From Pseudoxanthomonas sp. NC8 (lineage in GTDB: Bacteria > Pseudomonadota > Gammaproteobacteria > Xanthomonadales > Xanthomonadaceae): a DNA stretch of 64,000 nt. The first letter of the stretch is position 1. Each line of letters opens with the position of its first letter. The stretch spans positions 2,851,001 to 2,915,000 of the forward strand of contig CP060419.1 of assembly GCA_025232375.1 (NCBI GenBank). Direction: 5' to 3'. A program made the translations under genes and the position numbers. Positions 54,012 through 62,921 of this stretch are shown piece after piece. Under the pieces are notes generated by a model. That model saw nothing but the letters and a program-made list of their open reading frames with translations, made no database searches and was not told the origin of the DNA.

Positions 54012-54970
54012 ATGGCCATCTACGACAGCATCCTCGACACCATCGGCCGCACCCCGGTCGTCCGCCTGCACCGCGTCGCACCCGCGCACGTGGACCTGTA
54101 CGTGAAGGTCGAAGCGTTCAACCCGGCCGGCTCGGTCAAGGACCCATGCCAGCGCAGCGATCGTGCTCGACGCCGAGGCCAAGGGCCTGCTCAAGCCCGG
54201 CGACACCATCGTCGAGGCGACCTCGGGCAACACCGGCGTGGCACTGGCCGCGGTGGCCGCCGCGCGCGGCTACAAGTTCGTCGCGGTCATGACCGAGACC
54301 TTCTCGGTCGAGCGGCGCAAGCTGATCCGCGCCTATGGCGCCAAGGTGATCCTGACCCCGGCCGCCGAGCGCGGCAGCGGCATGGTCCGCAAGGCCGAGG
54401 AACTGGCGAAGAAGCACGGCTGGTTCCTGGCCAGCCAGTTCGCCAATCCGGCCAACCCGGCCTACCACCGCCAGACCACCGCCGCCGAGATCCTGCGCGA
54501 CTTCGCCGGCCGCCGCCTCGACCATTTCGTCAGCGGCTGGGGCACCGGCGGCACCATCACCGGCGTGGGCGAAGTGCTGCGCGTGGCCCGTCCGGAAGTG
54601 AAGATCACCGCCGCCGAACCGGCCAACGCCTCGCTGCTGGGCGGCAACGAGTGGAAGCCGCACAAGGTGGGGCTGGACCCCGGACTTCCTGCCGCAGGTG
54701 CTCAACCGCGAGGTCGCCGACCAGATCGTGACCGTCGCCGACGAGGAGGCGATCGCCACCGCACGCCGCCTGTCGACCGAGGAAGGCCTCTTCGTCGGCA
54801 TCTCCTCCGGCGCCACCGTGGCCGCGGCGCTGAAGGTCGCTGCCGACGCCCCGAAGGGCTCGGTGCTGCTGGCGGTGTTGCCGGACACCGGCGAGCGCTA
54901 CTTCTCCACGCCGCTGTTCGAGGGCGTCAACGAGGGCTCGGACGACGAGTGGCTGGCCTCGCTGGGCTGA
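54012..54970 (+). CDS. cysK: Cysteine synthase A (O-acetylserine sulfhydrylase)
   Basis: About 319 residues, PLP fold type II. MAIYDSILDTIGRTPVVRLH; the PLP lysine in NPAGSVKD; VEATSGNTGVALA (substrate loop); SGWGTGGTITGVGEVL (phosphate loop); GLFVGISSGATVAAAL. It combines O-acetylserine with sulfide. Two breaks: near 54148 and near 54672 (GLDP, where CCAGG-type context is lost). It follows SUMT by 49 bases, giving a short cys operon under the CysB-controlled promoter. Confidence 0.94.
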
Positions 54971-54997
54971 GCCTTCGCGACAACCGGTTCACGACGA

Positions 54998-55029
54998 CGG
55001 GCGGCACGCAGGTGCCGCCCGTTTTCTTT
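54998..55029 (+). terminator. Rho-independent terminator of cysK
   Basis: A 10-bp perfect stem CGGGCGGCAC / GTGCCGCCCG with a four-base loop followed by TTTTCTTT, 27 bases past the cysK stop. Confidence 0.92.
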
Positions 55030-55073
55030 GCGATTTGCTGTCGGAAGAGCAAGGGCGTGGCGCCGTGGAGTGC

Positions 55074-55164
55074 GATGCGGGGCATCCCCTTCCGCGAGTG
55101 TCCCCGGCATCGGCCGATGGCCGATGCCTCCTCCTTTATTTCGCTGCAGGGGATACCCCACATC
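55074..55164 (+). repeat. Structured intergenic repeat, copy A
   Basis: A nested palindrome. Outer arms 55074-55092 and 55146-55164 pair over 19 bases with few mismatches; the inner hairpin GCATCGGCC/GGCCGATGC (55107-55127) is perfect. Unpaired blocks GCGAGTGTCCCCGGC and CCTCCTTTATTTCGC match copy B in reverse orientation, while both stems differ from copy B in sequence but not in pairing. Confidence 0.75.
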
Positions 55165-55291
55165 GTGGAGGTGACGGCGATCGGCACGCCCACTCCGCGA
55201 TCCAACCGGAACCGGAGTCGAACATCCGCCGGGGATCGATGACTCCCGCGCCGGCATGCTCCGCTTCTGGAAGCGCCAACCACCTCTTCAG

Positions 55292-55387
55292 GATGAGGTG
55301 CGAGGCGCCTTGGGGCGAAATAAAGGAGGCGGCGCCGGCTTCATAGGCGCCGGGGGACATTCGCCCCGAGGGGCCTCGCACCTCGTC
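55292..55387 (-). repeat. Structured intergenic repeat, copy B (inverted)
   Basis: The minus strand carries the same architecture: outer arms GACGAGGTGCGAGGC... and its partner, blocks GCGAATGTCCCCCGGC and CCTCCTTTATTTCGC, and an inner hairpin CGGCGCC/GGCGCCG (55330-55352) with a nine-base loop. Between the two copies (55165-55291) I see nothing recognisable. Confidence 0.75.
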
Positions 55388-55483
55388 GCCCGACCACACA
55401 TCCGCTTGCGCGGTGCCGTGAACGCCTGAAGACGCCGGGACGACGGCAGATGGATGCACGGCCACGACATGACGCCTGACAGG

Positions 55484-56996
55484 TCAGACCCGCATCGTTC
55501 CCGTGTCCAGGAAACGCTGGTCTTAAGGACAGCGCCTCGCCCAGCAGGTGCGGGGTGTGCCTGCCCCTGCTGTCGCGCAGCGCGCGCTCGAAATAGTCCT
55601 GCAGCATCGGCCGGTAATCCGGATGGGCGCAGTTCTCGATGATCTTGCGCGCACGCTGCTTGGGCGACAGGCCGCGCAGGTCGGCCACGCCCTGCTCGGT
55701 GACGATCACCGCCACGTCGTGCTCGGTGTGGTCGACGTGGCTGACCATCGGCACGATCGCCGAGATCGCGCCGTTCTTGGCCGTGCTCGGGGTGAGGAAG
55801 CAGGACAGGAAGCCGTTGCGGGCGAAGTCGCCCGAGCCACCGATGCCGTTGATGATGCTGGTGCCGGCGACATGGGTTGAATTGACGTTGCCATACAGGT
55901 CCGCCTCGACCATGCCGTTCATGCCGATCACACCGAGGCGGCGGATCAGCTCGGCGTGGTTGGACATTTCCTGTGGACGCAACACGATCCGCTCGCGGTA
56001 GCGGTCGATGTTGGCGACGAAGTCGGCCACGCCGTCAGGGCTGAGCGCGAAGGAACTGGCCGAGGCGACCTCGATGGTTCCGTCGCCGATCAGCTCGAGC
56101 ATGCCGTCCTGGATCACCTCGGTGAACGCGGTCAGGCCGCGGAAGCCCGCCTCGCGCAGGCCGGCGAGCACCGCGTTGGCGACGTTGCCCACGCCCGACT
56201 GCAGCGGCAGCAGCTGCTCGTGCAGGCGCCCGGCGCGGATCTCGTGGCGGAAGAAGTCGACGAGGTGCGCGGCGATGCGTCGCGAGGTGTCGTCCGGCGG
56301 CGCGAACGCGCCGAGCCGGTCGGGGGCGTCGGTCTCGACCACCGCAATCACCTTGTCCGGATCGCAACGCAGGTACGGCTCGCCGATGCGGTCGCCCGGA
56401 TGCACCAGCGGGATCGGCTTGCGCGCCGGCGGCAGCGCGGTGCCGTAGTAGATGTCGTGCATGCCGTCCAGGCCGGGCGGCTGGCGGTGGTTGACCTCCA
56501 GGATCACCTTGTCGGTAAGGTCCAGCCAGGTCTTGTTGTTGCCGACCGAGGTCGACGGCACCAGCCGCCCGTCCGGCAGGATCGCGCTGACCTCGACCAC
56601 CGCCACGTCCATGTGCCCGAGGAAGCCGAACCACGTGTACTGCGCGACGTGGCCCAGGTGGATGTCCATGTACTCGATCTCGCCGGCGTTGATGCGCGCG
56701 CGCAGGTCCGGATCGGACTGGTACGGCAGGCGGAAGTCGATGCCGCCGGCACGGGCGAGCGCGCCGTCGAGTTCGGGCGCGGTGGATGCGCCGGTGAGGA
56801 TGCGCAGCGCGAACGGCTCGCCGCGATCGTGCGCCGCGCTGATCCGCGTGGCCAGCGCCAGCGGGATCGCCTTCGGGTAGCCGGCGCCGGTGAAGCCACT
56901 CATGCCGACCGACATGCCGGGGTCGATCAGGGCGGCGGCCTGCTCGGCGCTCATCCGTTTGGCGGCCAGTCCGGCGTGGGCGATTCTGGTGCTCAT
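55484..56996 (-). CDS. Acetyl-CoA hydrolase / succinate CoA-transferase family protein
   Basis: About 504 residues, Ach1/Cat1/ScpC type. It transfers CoA between acetyl- or propionyl-CoA and succinate, or hydrolyses acetyl-CoA. Motifs: DPGMSVGMSGFTGAGYPKA, IEYMDIHLGHVAQYTWFGF, the catalytic-Glu region FTEVIQDGMLELIGDG, GTSIINGIGGSGDFARNG, VSHVDHTEHDVAVIVTEQG and ADLRGLSPKQRARKIIENC. A break near 55525 hides the true end, read as FLDTGTMRV and TGA at 55484; without repair the frame runs on through copy B of the repeat. Confidence 0.9.
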
Positions 56997-57130
56997 GCGG
57001 GCAATTATGGAGGATGCGTGGATCTTAGCGGCCGGCCCGACCCGGGCCGTGATGCAGGACATTGCGGCGACCGCGATCTTCGGCTAGCCGCATGGCTGGA
57101 CGCACCGTGCGTGCGCGGAAGGCCGTGCGC

Positions 57131-57517
57131 CTAGGCTTCGTAGAGTTCCAGCGGCAGGCCGTCGGGATCGGCGAAGAAGGCGAAGCGGCGGCCGGTGTAT
57201 TCGTCCACGCGTACCGGCTCGCTGGCCACGCCATGCGCGTGCAGGTGCGCCAGCGCCGCGCCCAGGTCGGCGACACGGAACGCCAGGTGGCGCAGGCCGC
57301 ACGCTTCCGGCTGCGACACGCGTGCCGGCGGCGAGGGAAACGAGAACAGCTCGACCTGGGTGCCGTCGGCCATGCGCAGGTCGAGCTTCCACGAGTCGCG
57401 CGCCTCGCGCCGGGCCTCGGCCACCACCTCCAGGCCGAGCACGCCGGCGTAGAACCGCTTCGAGCGCGCGTAGTCGGAAGCGATGATCGCCACGTGGTGG
57501 ATGCCGGTAAGGTTCAT
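57131..57517 (-). CDS. VOC-family protein (YaeR/GloA2-like)
   Basis: Intact, 128 residues. MNLTGIHHVAIIASDYARSKRFY and GLRHLAFRVADLGAALAHL are the two vicinal-oxygen-chelate modules; metal ligands would be His7/8, Glu in VELFSFPSPPAR, His in LRHLAF and Glu in LPLELYEA. It resembles YaeR, a glyoxalase-like protein of unknown substrate. It lies 36 bases downstream of the EmrB gene in the same direction. Confidence 0.87.
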   Translation of the reverse strand: MNLTGIHHVAIIASDYARSKRFYAGVLGLEVVAEARREARDSWKLDLRMADGTQVELFSFPSPPARVSQPEACGLRHLAFRVADLGAALAHLHAHGVASEPVRVDEYTGRRFAFFADPDGLPLELYEA

Positions 57518-57552
57518 GCGTCGATCTCCCGCGGGAGCATGGGCCACCGTGC

Positions 57553-59093
57553 TCAGTGCGCGGCGGCGGCGGCGGCGCCGCTGCCGCCGGTGTCGTGGCG
57601 GCCGCTGTGCATCAGCAGCACCAGCGGCATCGCGCACAGGGTCAACACCATCATCAGCCAGAAATCGTTGGCGTAGCCGATCGCCGCCGCCTGGCGCATG
57701 ACCTCGGCGTTGAGCATCGCCGCACCGGACTGCGTGGCCGGATTCCAGATCGCCGGCAGCAGCGTCTGTTCGGCGCCGTAGGCGGGGATGCGCGCGGCGA
57801 TCTCGGCATGGTTGGTCTGGGCGGCACGCGCCAGCAGCGCCACAACCATCGAGATGCCGACCGAGGAACCGATATTGCGGGACCAGGCTGAACAGGCCCG
57901 CGGCCTCGGTGCGCTGCGACGGATGCAGCGTCGAATAGGCGATCGTCGAGATCGGCACGAATACCATAGGCCAGGCCCGCGCCCTGGACCACGCCCAGCC
58001 AGACCACCGCGTCGATCGAGGCCTCGGTGCCGAACTGCGACATGCCGTGCAGCGACAGCACCATCAGGCCCATGCCGACCAGGATCGGGATCCGCGCATC
58101 GACCCGGCCGAGCATCCGCCCGACCAGCATCATCGTGAACATCGTGCCGACCCCGCGCGGCGCCAGCACCATGCCGATGGTCAGCACCGGGTAGTGCATC
58201 AGCGTGTTGAGGTACGGCGGCATCAGCGCCAGGGTGGCGAACAGGACGATGCCGACCACGAAGATCAGCACGCAGCCCACTGCGAAATTGCGGTTGCCGA
58301 GCAGGCCCAGGTCGAGCAGCGCGCGGTCGCGCCGGTTCCACCACCACAGGCCGTACAGGTACAGGGCGAGGAAAGCCAGCGCCGCCTCGACCTGGATCTC
58401 CAGGCTGCCGAGCCAGTCCATCGTCTCGCCCCGGTCCAGGAACAGCTGCAGCGCGCCGATGCCCAGCGCGAGCAGGCCCAGGCCGATCGCATCCAGCGGC
58501 CGGGCCCGCGGCGTTTCCGGCTTGACGCTGGCCATGATGCCGAGCAGCGCGACCACGCCCACCGGCAGGTTGATCAGGAACACCCAGTGCCAGCTGTAGT
58601 ACTCGGTCAGCCAGCCGCCCAGCGGCGGCCCGAGGATGGGTCCGACCATGATCCCCATGCCCCACATCGCCATCGCCGCGCCGTGCTTCTCCTTCGGGAA
58701 CGCATCGAGCAGCAGCGACTGCGAGATCGGCACCAGCGAGGCGCCGAACACGCCCTGCAGGATCCGGAACAGCACCATCTGGCCGATGCCGGTGGCCATC
58801 GCGCACAGCAGCGAGGCGACGGTGAAGCCGGCCACGGCGATGATCAGCAGCCGGCGCCGGCCCAGCCGCCCGGCCAGCCAGCCGGTGACCGGGGTGAGGA
58901 TGGCGGCGGCGACTATATAGCTGGTCAGCACCCACGACGCCCATATATGGGTGGCCGACAGCGAGCCCTGCATGTCGGGCAGGGCGACGTTGGCGATGGT
59001 GGTATCCAGCGCCTGCATCAGCGTGGCCAGCATCACCGAGCCGACCAGCAATGCGCGGCTGCCGCCTTCGGAAGTTGTGGGGCGCTCGATCAT
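57553..59093 (-). CDS. emrB: EmrB-type MFS multidrug transporter (DHA2)
   Basis: About 513 residues, 14 predicted membrane helices. LMQALDTTIANVALPDMQG is the DHA2 D1 motif, then WVLTSYIVAAAILTPVTGWLAGRLGRR (motif A), LFRILQGVFGASLVPISQ, MGIMVGPILGPPLGGW (motif C) and WHWVFLINLPVG. It pairs with EmrA to export drugs across both membranes via TolC. Breaks near 57965 and 57885. Operon order is marR-emrA-emrB. Confidence 0.92.
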
Positions 59094-59151
59094 GTCGGGA
59101 TCCGCTGGCGCGAAACACCGGCGTAAGGCGGCGCCGGCCGGAAGGCAGGAC

Positions 59152-60250
59152 TCAGGGGCGGCCGGCGGCGACCGCCGCGGTCGCTTCCGCGCCGCCCGGC
59201 GTCGCGCGCAGGTCGACCCTGACCTCGGCGCTCATGCCGGCGCGCAGCACCGGCGCGTCGTCGCGGTCGGCACCGTCGATCTCCAGCCGCACCGGGATGC
59301 GCTGCACGATCTTGACCCAGTTGCCGGTGGCGTTCTGCGCCGGCAGCACGCTGAACTCGGCGCCGGACGCCGGCGCGATCGAGGCCACGTGCGCCTTCCA
59401 CTTCACTCCCGGGTAGCTGTCGACTTCGATCGTCGCCGGCTGGCCGACCTGCATCTTCGCCAGCTCGGTTTCCTTGAAGTTGGCCTCGATCCAGACCGGA
59501 TCGGTCGCCACCAGCGGCATCGCGGTCTGGCCGACGTTGAGGAACTCGCCGGCCTGCAGGTCGTGCAGGCCGATGATGCCGTCGACCGGGGCGCGGACCT
59601 CGGCATGGGCCAGGTCCAGCTTGGCCTTGGCCAGCATCGCCAGCGCAGCGCGGTAGTCGGGCAGGTCCTCGGTCGGCGTGCTGGCCTTGCCGCTGAGCGT
59701 GGCCGCCGCTTCGCTCTGCGAGGCGATCGCGTCGGTAAGGTCGGTGCGTGCCTCGGCAGTCGCATGGCGGGCGTCGTCGACCATCTTGCGCGAGACCAGC
59801 TGCTGGCCGGCGAGCTGCTCCATCCGCGCCAGGTCGCGCTGGGCCCATACAGGGTCTCGCGCGAGGCCGGATCGAGGCGCCGGTGCCGGTCAGCTTGGCG
59901 CGGCTGGCATCGACCGCATTGGCCATGTGCGCGAGCAGCGCCTCGTTCTGTGCCACCGCGATCTCCAGCGGCTGGGTGTCGATGCGGAACAGCAGGTCGC
60001 CCTTCTTCACCGGCTGGTTCTGGCCGACGGCGACCTCGACCACGCGGCCGCCGACCTGCGGCGCGACCAGGATGCGCTCGGCCTTGACGTAGGCGTTGTC
60101 GGTATCGACCTCGCGGCCGGAATGGAACCACTGCCAGCCGAAGAAGCCGCCGACCGCGAGCGGACCGGCGACCCACAGCCACGCGGGCACGCGACGCTTG
60201 CGGACGGGAGCGGCCGCGGCGGGCGCGGCGTTGTCGGACGTGCTGGTCAT
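59152..60250 (-). CDS. emrA: EmrA-type multidrug efflux adaptor
   Basis: About 366 residues. One N-terminal membrane anchor (WLWVAGPLAVGGFFGWQWF), then DTDNAYVKAERILVAPQVGGRVVEV, a long coiled coil (residues about 95-200), APVDGIIGLHDLQAGEFLNVGQ and WIEANFKETELAKMQVGQPATIEVDSYPG. Breaks near 59876 and 59847 divide it within the coiled coil. It starts five bases after the marR stop, so the two are coupled. Confidence 0.92.
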
Positions 60251-60255
60251 CGGGT

Positions 60256-60726
60256 TCAACTCTTGGAGGAGGATTCGCCGCGGCTCGCGCGGTCGAGTTG
60301 GGCAAGGTTCTCGCGCACGCGGTCCAGGACCGACAGCGTGGTGGTAAGGTCGGCGGCACTGATCCCGGCCATGGCGTCCTTGCGCAACGTATGGGCCACC
60401 GCTTCGACTTCGCCGGTGACCTGCGCCGACTGCGACAGCAGGTACAGGCGCCAGACCCTGCGGTCGGACGGATCGGCACGGCGCTCGACGAACCCGGCCT
60501 TCTGCAGGCGGTCGATGACCCGGCCCACCGCAATCGGCTCCATGTCGAGCTGGTCGGCCAGCTCGACCCAGGTGACGCCCTCGGTGTGGGACAGGCGCTT
60601 GAGCGCACGCCACTGCGCGCGGGTCAGGTCCAGGTGCGCCACGCGCCGGTCGAACACGCGGCCGAACAGGCGGTGCAGGTCGGCGACCAGGTAGCCGAGG
60701 CTTTCGCGGGGATCTGGCGTGGGCAT
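60256..60726 (-). CDS. MarR-family repressor
   Basis: Intact, 156 residues. Winged helix: LTRAQWRALKRLSHTEGVTWVELADQLDMEPIAVGRVIDRLQKAGFVERRADPSDRRVWRLYL. It probably represses its own operon with emrA-emrB and is released by phenolic or lipophilic inducers, as for EmrR/MprA. A palindromic site lies 19 bases upstream of its start. Confidence 0.92.
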   Translation of the reverse strand: MPTPDPRESLGYLVADLHRLFGRVFDRRVAHLDLTRAQWRALKRLSHTEGVTWVELADQLDMEPIAVGRVIDRLQKAGFVERRADPSDRRVWRLYLLSQSAQVTGEVEAVAHTLRKDAMAGISAADLTTTLSVLDRVRENLAQLDRASRGESSSKS

Positions 60727-60744
60727 GGGTGCATAGGATATAGA

Positions 60745-60754
60745 TGCCTAGGCA
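60745..60754. promoter_or_regulatory. Palindrome upstream of marR-emrAB
   Basis: TGCCTAGGCA, a perfect ten-base palindrome, within ATAGATGCCTAGGCAGGTAT whose flanks are also AT-rich. The position at the marR promoter suggests the repressor's operator. Confidence 0.6.
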
Positions 60755-60881
60755 GGTATTTCAACCGCCACTGCTGGCGGCCGGCGCGACTCACTGTTTC
60801 CGCGATGGGACGCGGCAGCAGCGGCACGGGCCGCCGGCACCTTTCCTTGCGCCGGATCCGGGAATGCCGCGGGGCCTCGCC

Positions 60882-62208
60882 TCAGGCGGCGGCCATGAAG
60901 GCCTCGATCCCCTCGGCCGAACGCACCAGCGCGTCGGTCAGCACCTTGTGGCCGTCGCGGGTGACTAGCACGTCGTCCTCGGTGCGGATGCCGATGCCGC
61001 GCCACTTCGCGTGCACCGAGGCGTCGCCGGCACCGACGTACAGGCCCGGCTCGATGGTGAAGACCATGCCGGGCTCGAGCAGGCGCGGTTCGCCGTCGAT
61101 CCGGTAGTCGCCGACGTCGTGCACGTCCAGCCCCAGCCAGTGGCCGCTCTTGTGCCGGCAGAAGCGCGTGTAGTGGCCGTCGGCGATGTTCTTTTCCAGC
61201 GAGCCCTTGAGCAGCCCCAGCCTGAGCAGGCCTTCGGTCAGTGCTTCCACCGCCGCCTCATGGATCGCCGATAAGGCCACGCCCGGCCGCGCGCAGGCCA
61301 GCGCCGCCGCCTGCGCCGCGCCGACCAGGTCGTGCAGGGCGCGCTGCTCCTGGAGAAGCGGCCATTGACCGGGAAGGTGCGGGTGATGTCGGCCGCATAG
61401 CCGCGGTATTCGGCGCCGGCATCGATCAGGACCAGGTCGCCATCGGTGGCGCGGGCGTTGTTGGCCACGTAGTGCAGCACGCAGCCGTTGGCGCCGGCGC
61501 CGACGATGCTGCCGTAGGCCGGGCAGGCGTCGGCGGCGCGGAACACGCGCTCGACCTCGGCCTGAAGTTCGTATTCGTGGATGCCGGGACGCGCGGCGCG
61601 CATCGCCGCCTGGTGGGCATGCACGCTGATCTCGGCCGCCTTCTGCATCAACCGCAACTCGTCGCGCGACTTGAACAGGCGCTGCTCGTGCAGCAGATGG
61701 CCCAGCTCGAGGAATTCATGGGGCGGCTGCGCGCCGTGGCGCACCTGCGCGCGCACGCGGTTGACCCATCCGATCAGCTTGAGGTCGAACTCGGCGTCGC
61801 GGCCGAAGTGGTAGTAGACCCGCGAACGCCCTTCCAGCAGGCCGGGCAGGATCTCGTCGAGGTCGTCGATCGGGTAGGCGTCGTCCATGCCGAACGCCTC
61901 GACCGCGCCTTCCTGGCCGGCACGCGCGCCGTCCCAGCCCTCGCGCTCGGGATCGCGCTCGCGGCAGAACAGCAGCGCCTCGCCATGCTTGCGCCCCGGC
62001 ACCAGCACCAGCACGGCTTCCGGTTCGGGGAAACCGCACAGGTACCAGAAACCGAATCCTGCCGGTACGGGTAGTGCGTGTCGTGGCTGCGCACCCGCAC
62101 CGGCGCAGCGGGCAGGACCAGGATCGCGTCCTCGCCAGCCATCCGCATCAGCTGGCGGCGGCGGCGCGCGAACTCGGCCGAGGTGATCCCGGTGAGCGAA
62201 CGCAGCAT
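60882..62208 (-). CDS. pepP: Xaa-Pro aminopeptidase (aminopeptidase P)
   Basis: About 442 residues. It removes N-terminal residues before proline, with two Mn ions. N-terminal domain: FARRRRQLMRMAGEDAILVLP, HDTHYPYRQDSGFWYLCGF. Catalytic pita-bread domain: IVGAGANGCVLHYVANN, LVLIDAGAEYRGYAADITRTFP (two Asp), CRHKSGHWLGLDVHDVG (His), GMVFTIEPGLYV (Glu) and RGIGIRTEDDVLVT (Glu). Breaks near 62056 and 61350. The ATG follows the UPF0149 stop by one base. Confidence 0.94.
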
Positions 62209-62209
62209 G

Positions 62210-62762
62210 TCAGTTCAGGCTGCGGCGATGGCGCGGACCGAGCACGCAGTCGCCATGCAGCAGCAGCACGGCGACGCGGACGAACTCCTCGAGTTCGGAG
62301 AGGGCGTCCTCGTCCTCGTCTTCGTCCTCGTCGATTTCCTGCACGCTGGCGCCGGCCAGGCTGGGCCAGGTCCTGCAGGGCCTCGGCGCCCTCCTCCGAC
62401 AGTGGCGGCTGTGCGCCGGCGGCCTGGGCCGAAACCGCCGAGGAAACTGCGGCACCAGTCGAACAGCGCCTGGGCGCGCTCGCGCAGCGGCAGGTCGTCC
62501 CCGCCAAGCAGCAGTTCAAACGTGAACTCGCCATCGCCGAGCTGGCCGACCGACACCTTGCGCAGGCGGTCCAGCGCGCTGCGCAGGCGCGGGCGCGGGC
62601 ACGCTGGCGTCGGCAAGCACCCGTGCCGGCTAAGGCCACGGTGTCCTCGCCGCCGCCCGCCAGCCAGCCACACAGGGCGCCGTGCAGTTCGGGGACCGTG
62701 GCCCCTGGGGCCAGCGCACGGCTGGCGTCGGCGACTTCTTCGGAAGCGGGGAGGTGGGACAT
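62210..62762 (-). CDS. UPF0149/YecA-like protein
   Basis: About 184 residues. Starts MSHLPASEEVADASRALAPG, then ELHGALCGWLAGGGEDTV, LRKVSVGQLGDGEFTFELLLGGDDLPLRERAQALFDWCRSFLGGFG, an acidic run of alternating Glu and Asp (EIDEDEDEDEDALSELEEF) and VRVAVLLLHGDC. Helical protein of unknown function, conserved upstream of pepP in gammaproteobacteria, as here. Breaks near 62633 (CCTTAGCC), 62435 and 62365, each at a CCWGG. Confidence 0.85.
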
Positions 62763-62921
62763 GCGTGGCACGGCTGGTTGCGGTTGATCCGGCAAAGTGT
62801 AGCGCCCTGCCCGGGCCGCTTGTCGCCGTTCCCCGCCGCCGCCTACACTCGCGAAAACAACCTTCCGCGTCCATCCCATGCCGTCCGACGTCGCTGTGCG
62901 ATACCGCCAGACAGGACCAGA

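Noticed and set aside
55136-55465. A protein of about 110 residues reading leftward through the repeat pair
   Set aside because: The frame consists mainly of the structured repeat copies; the matching phrases in both copies come from the repeat itself and not from a conserved protein.
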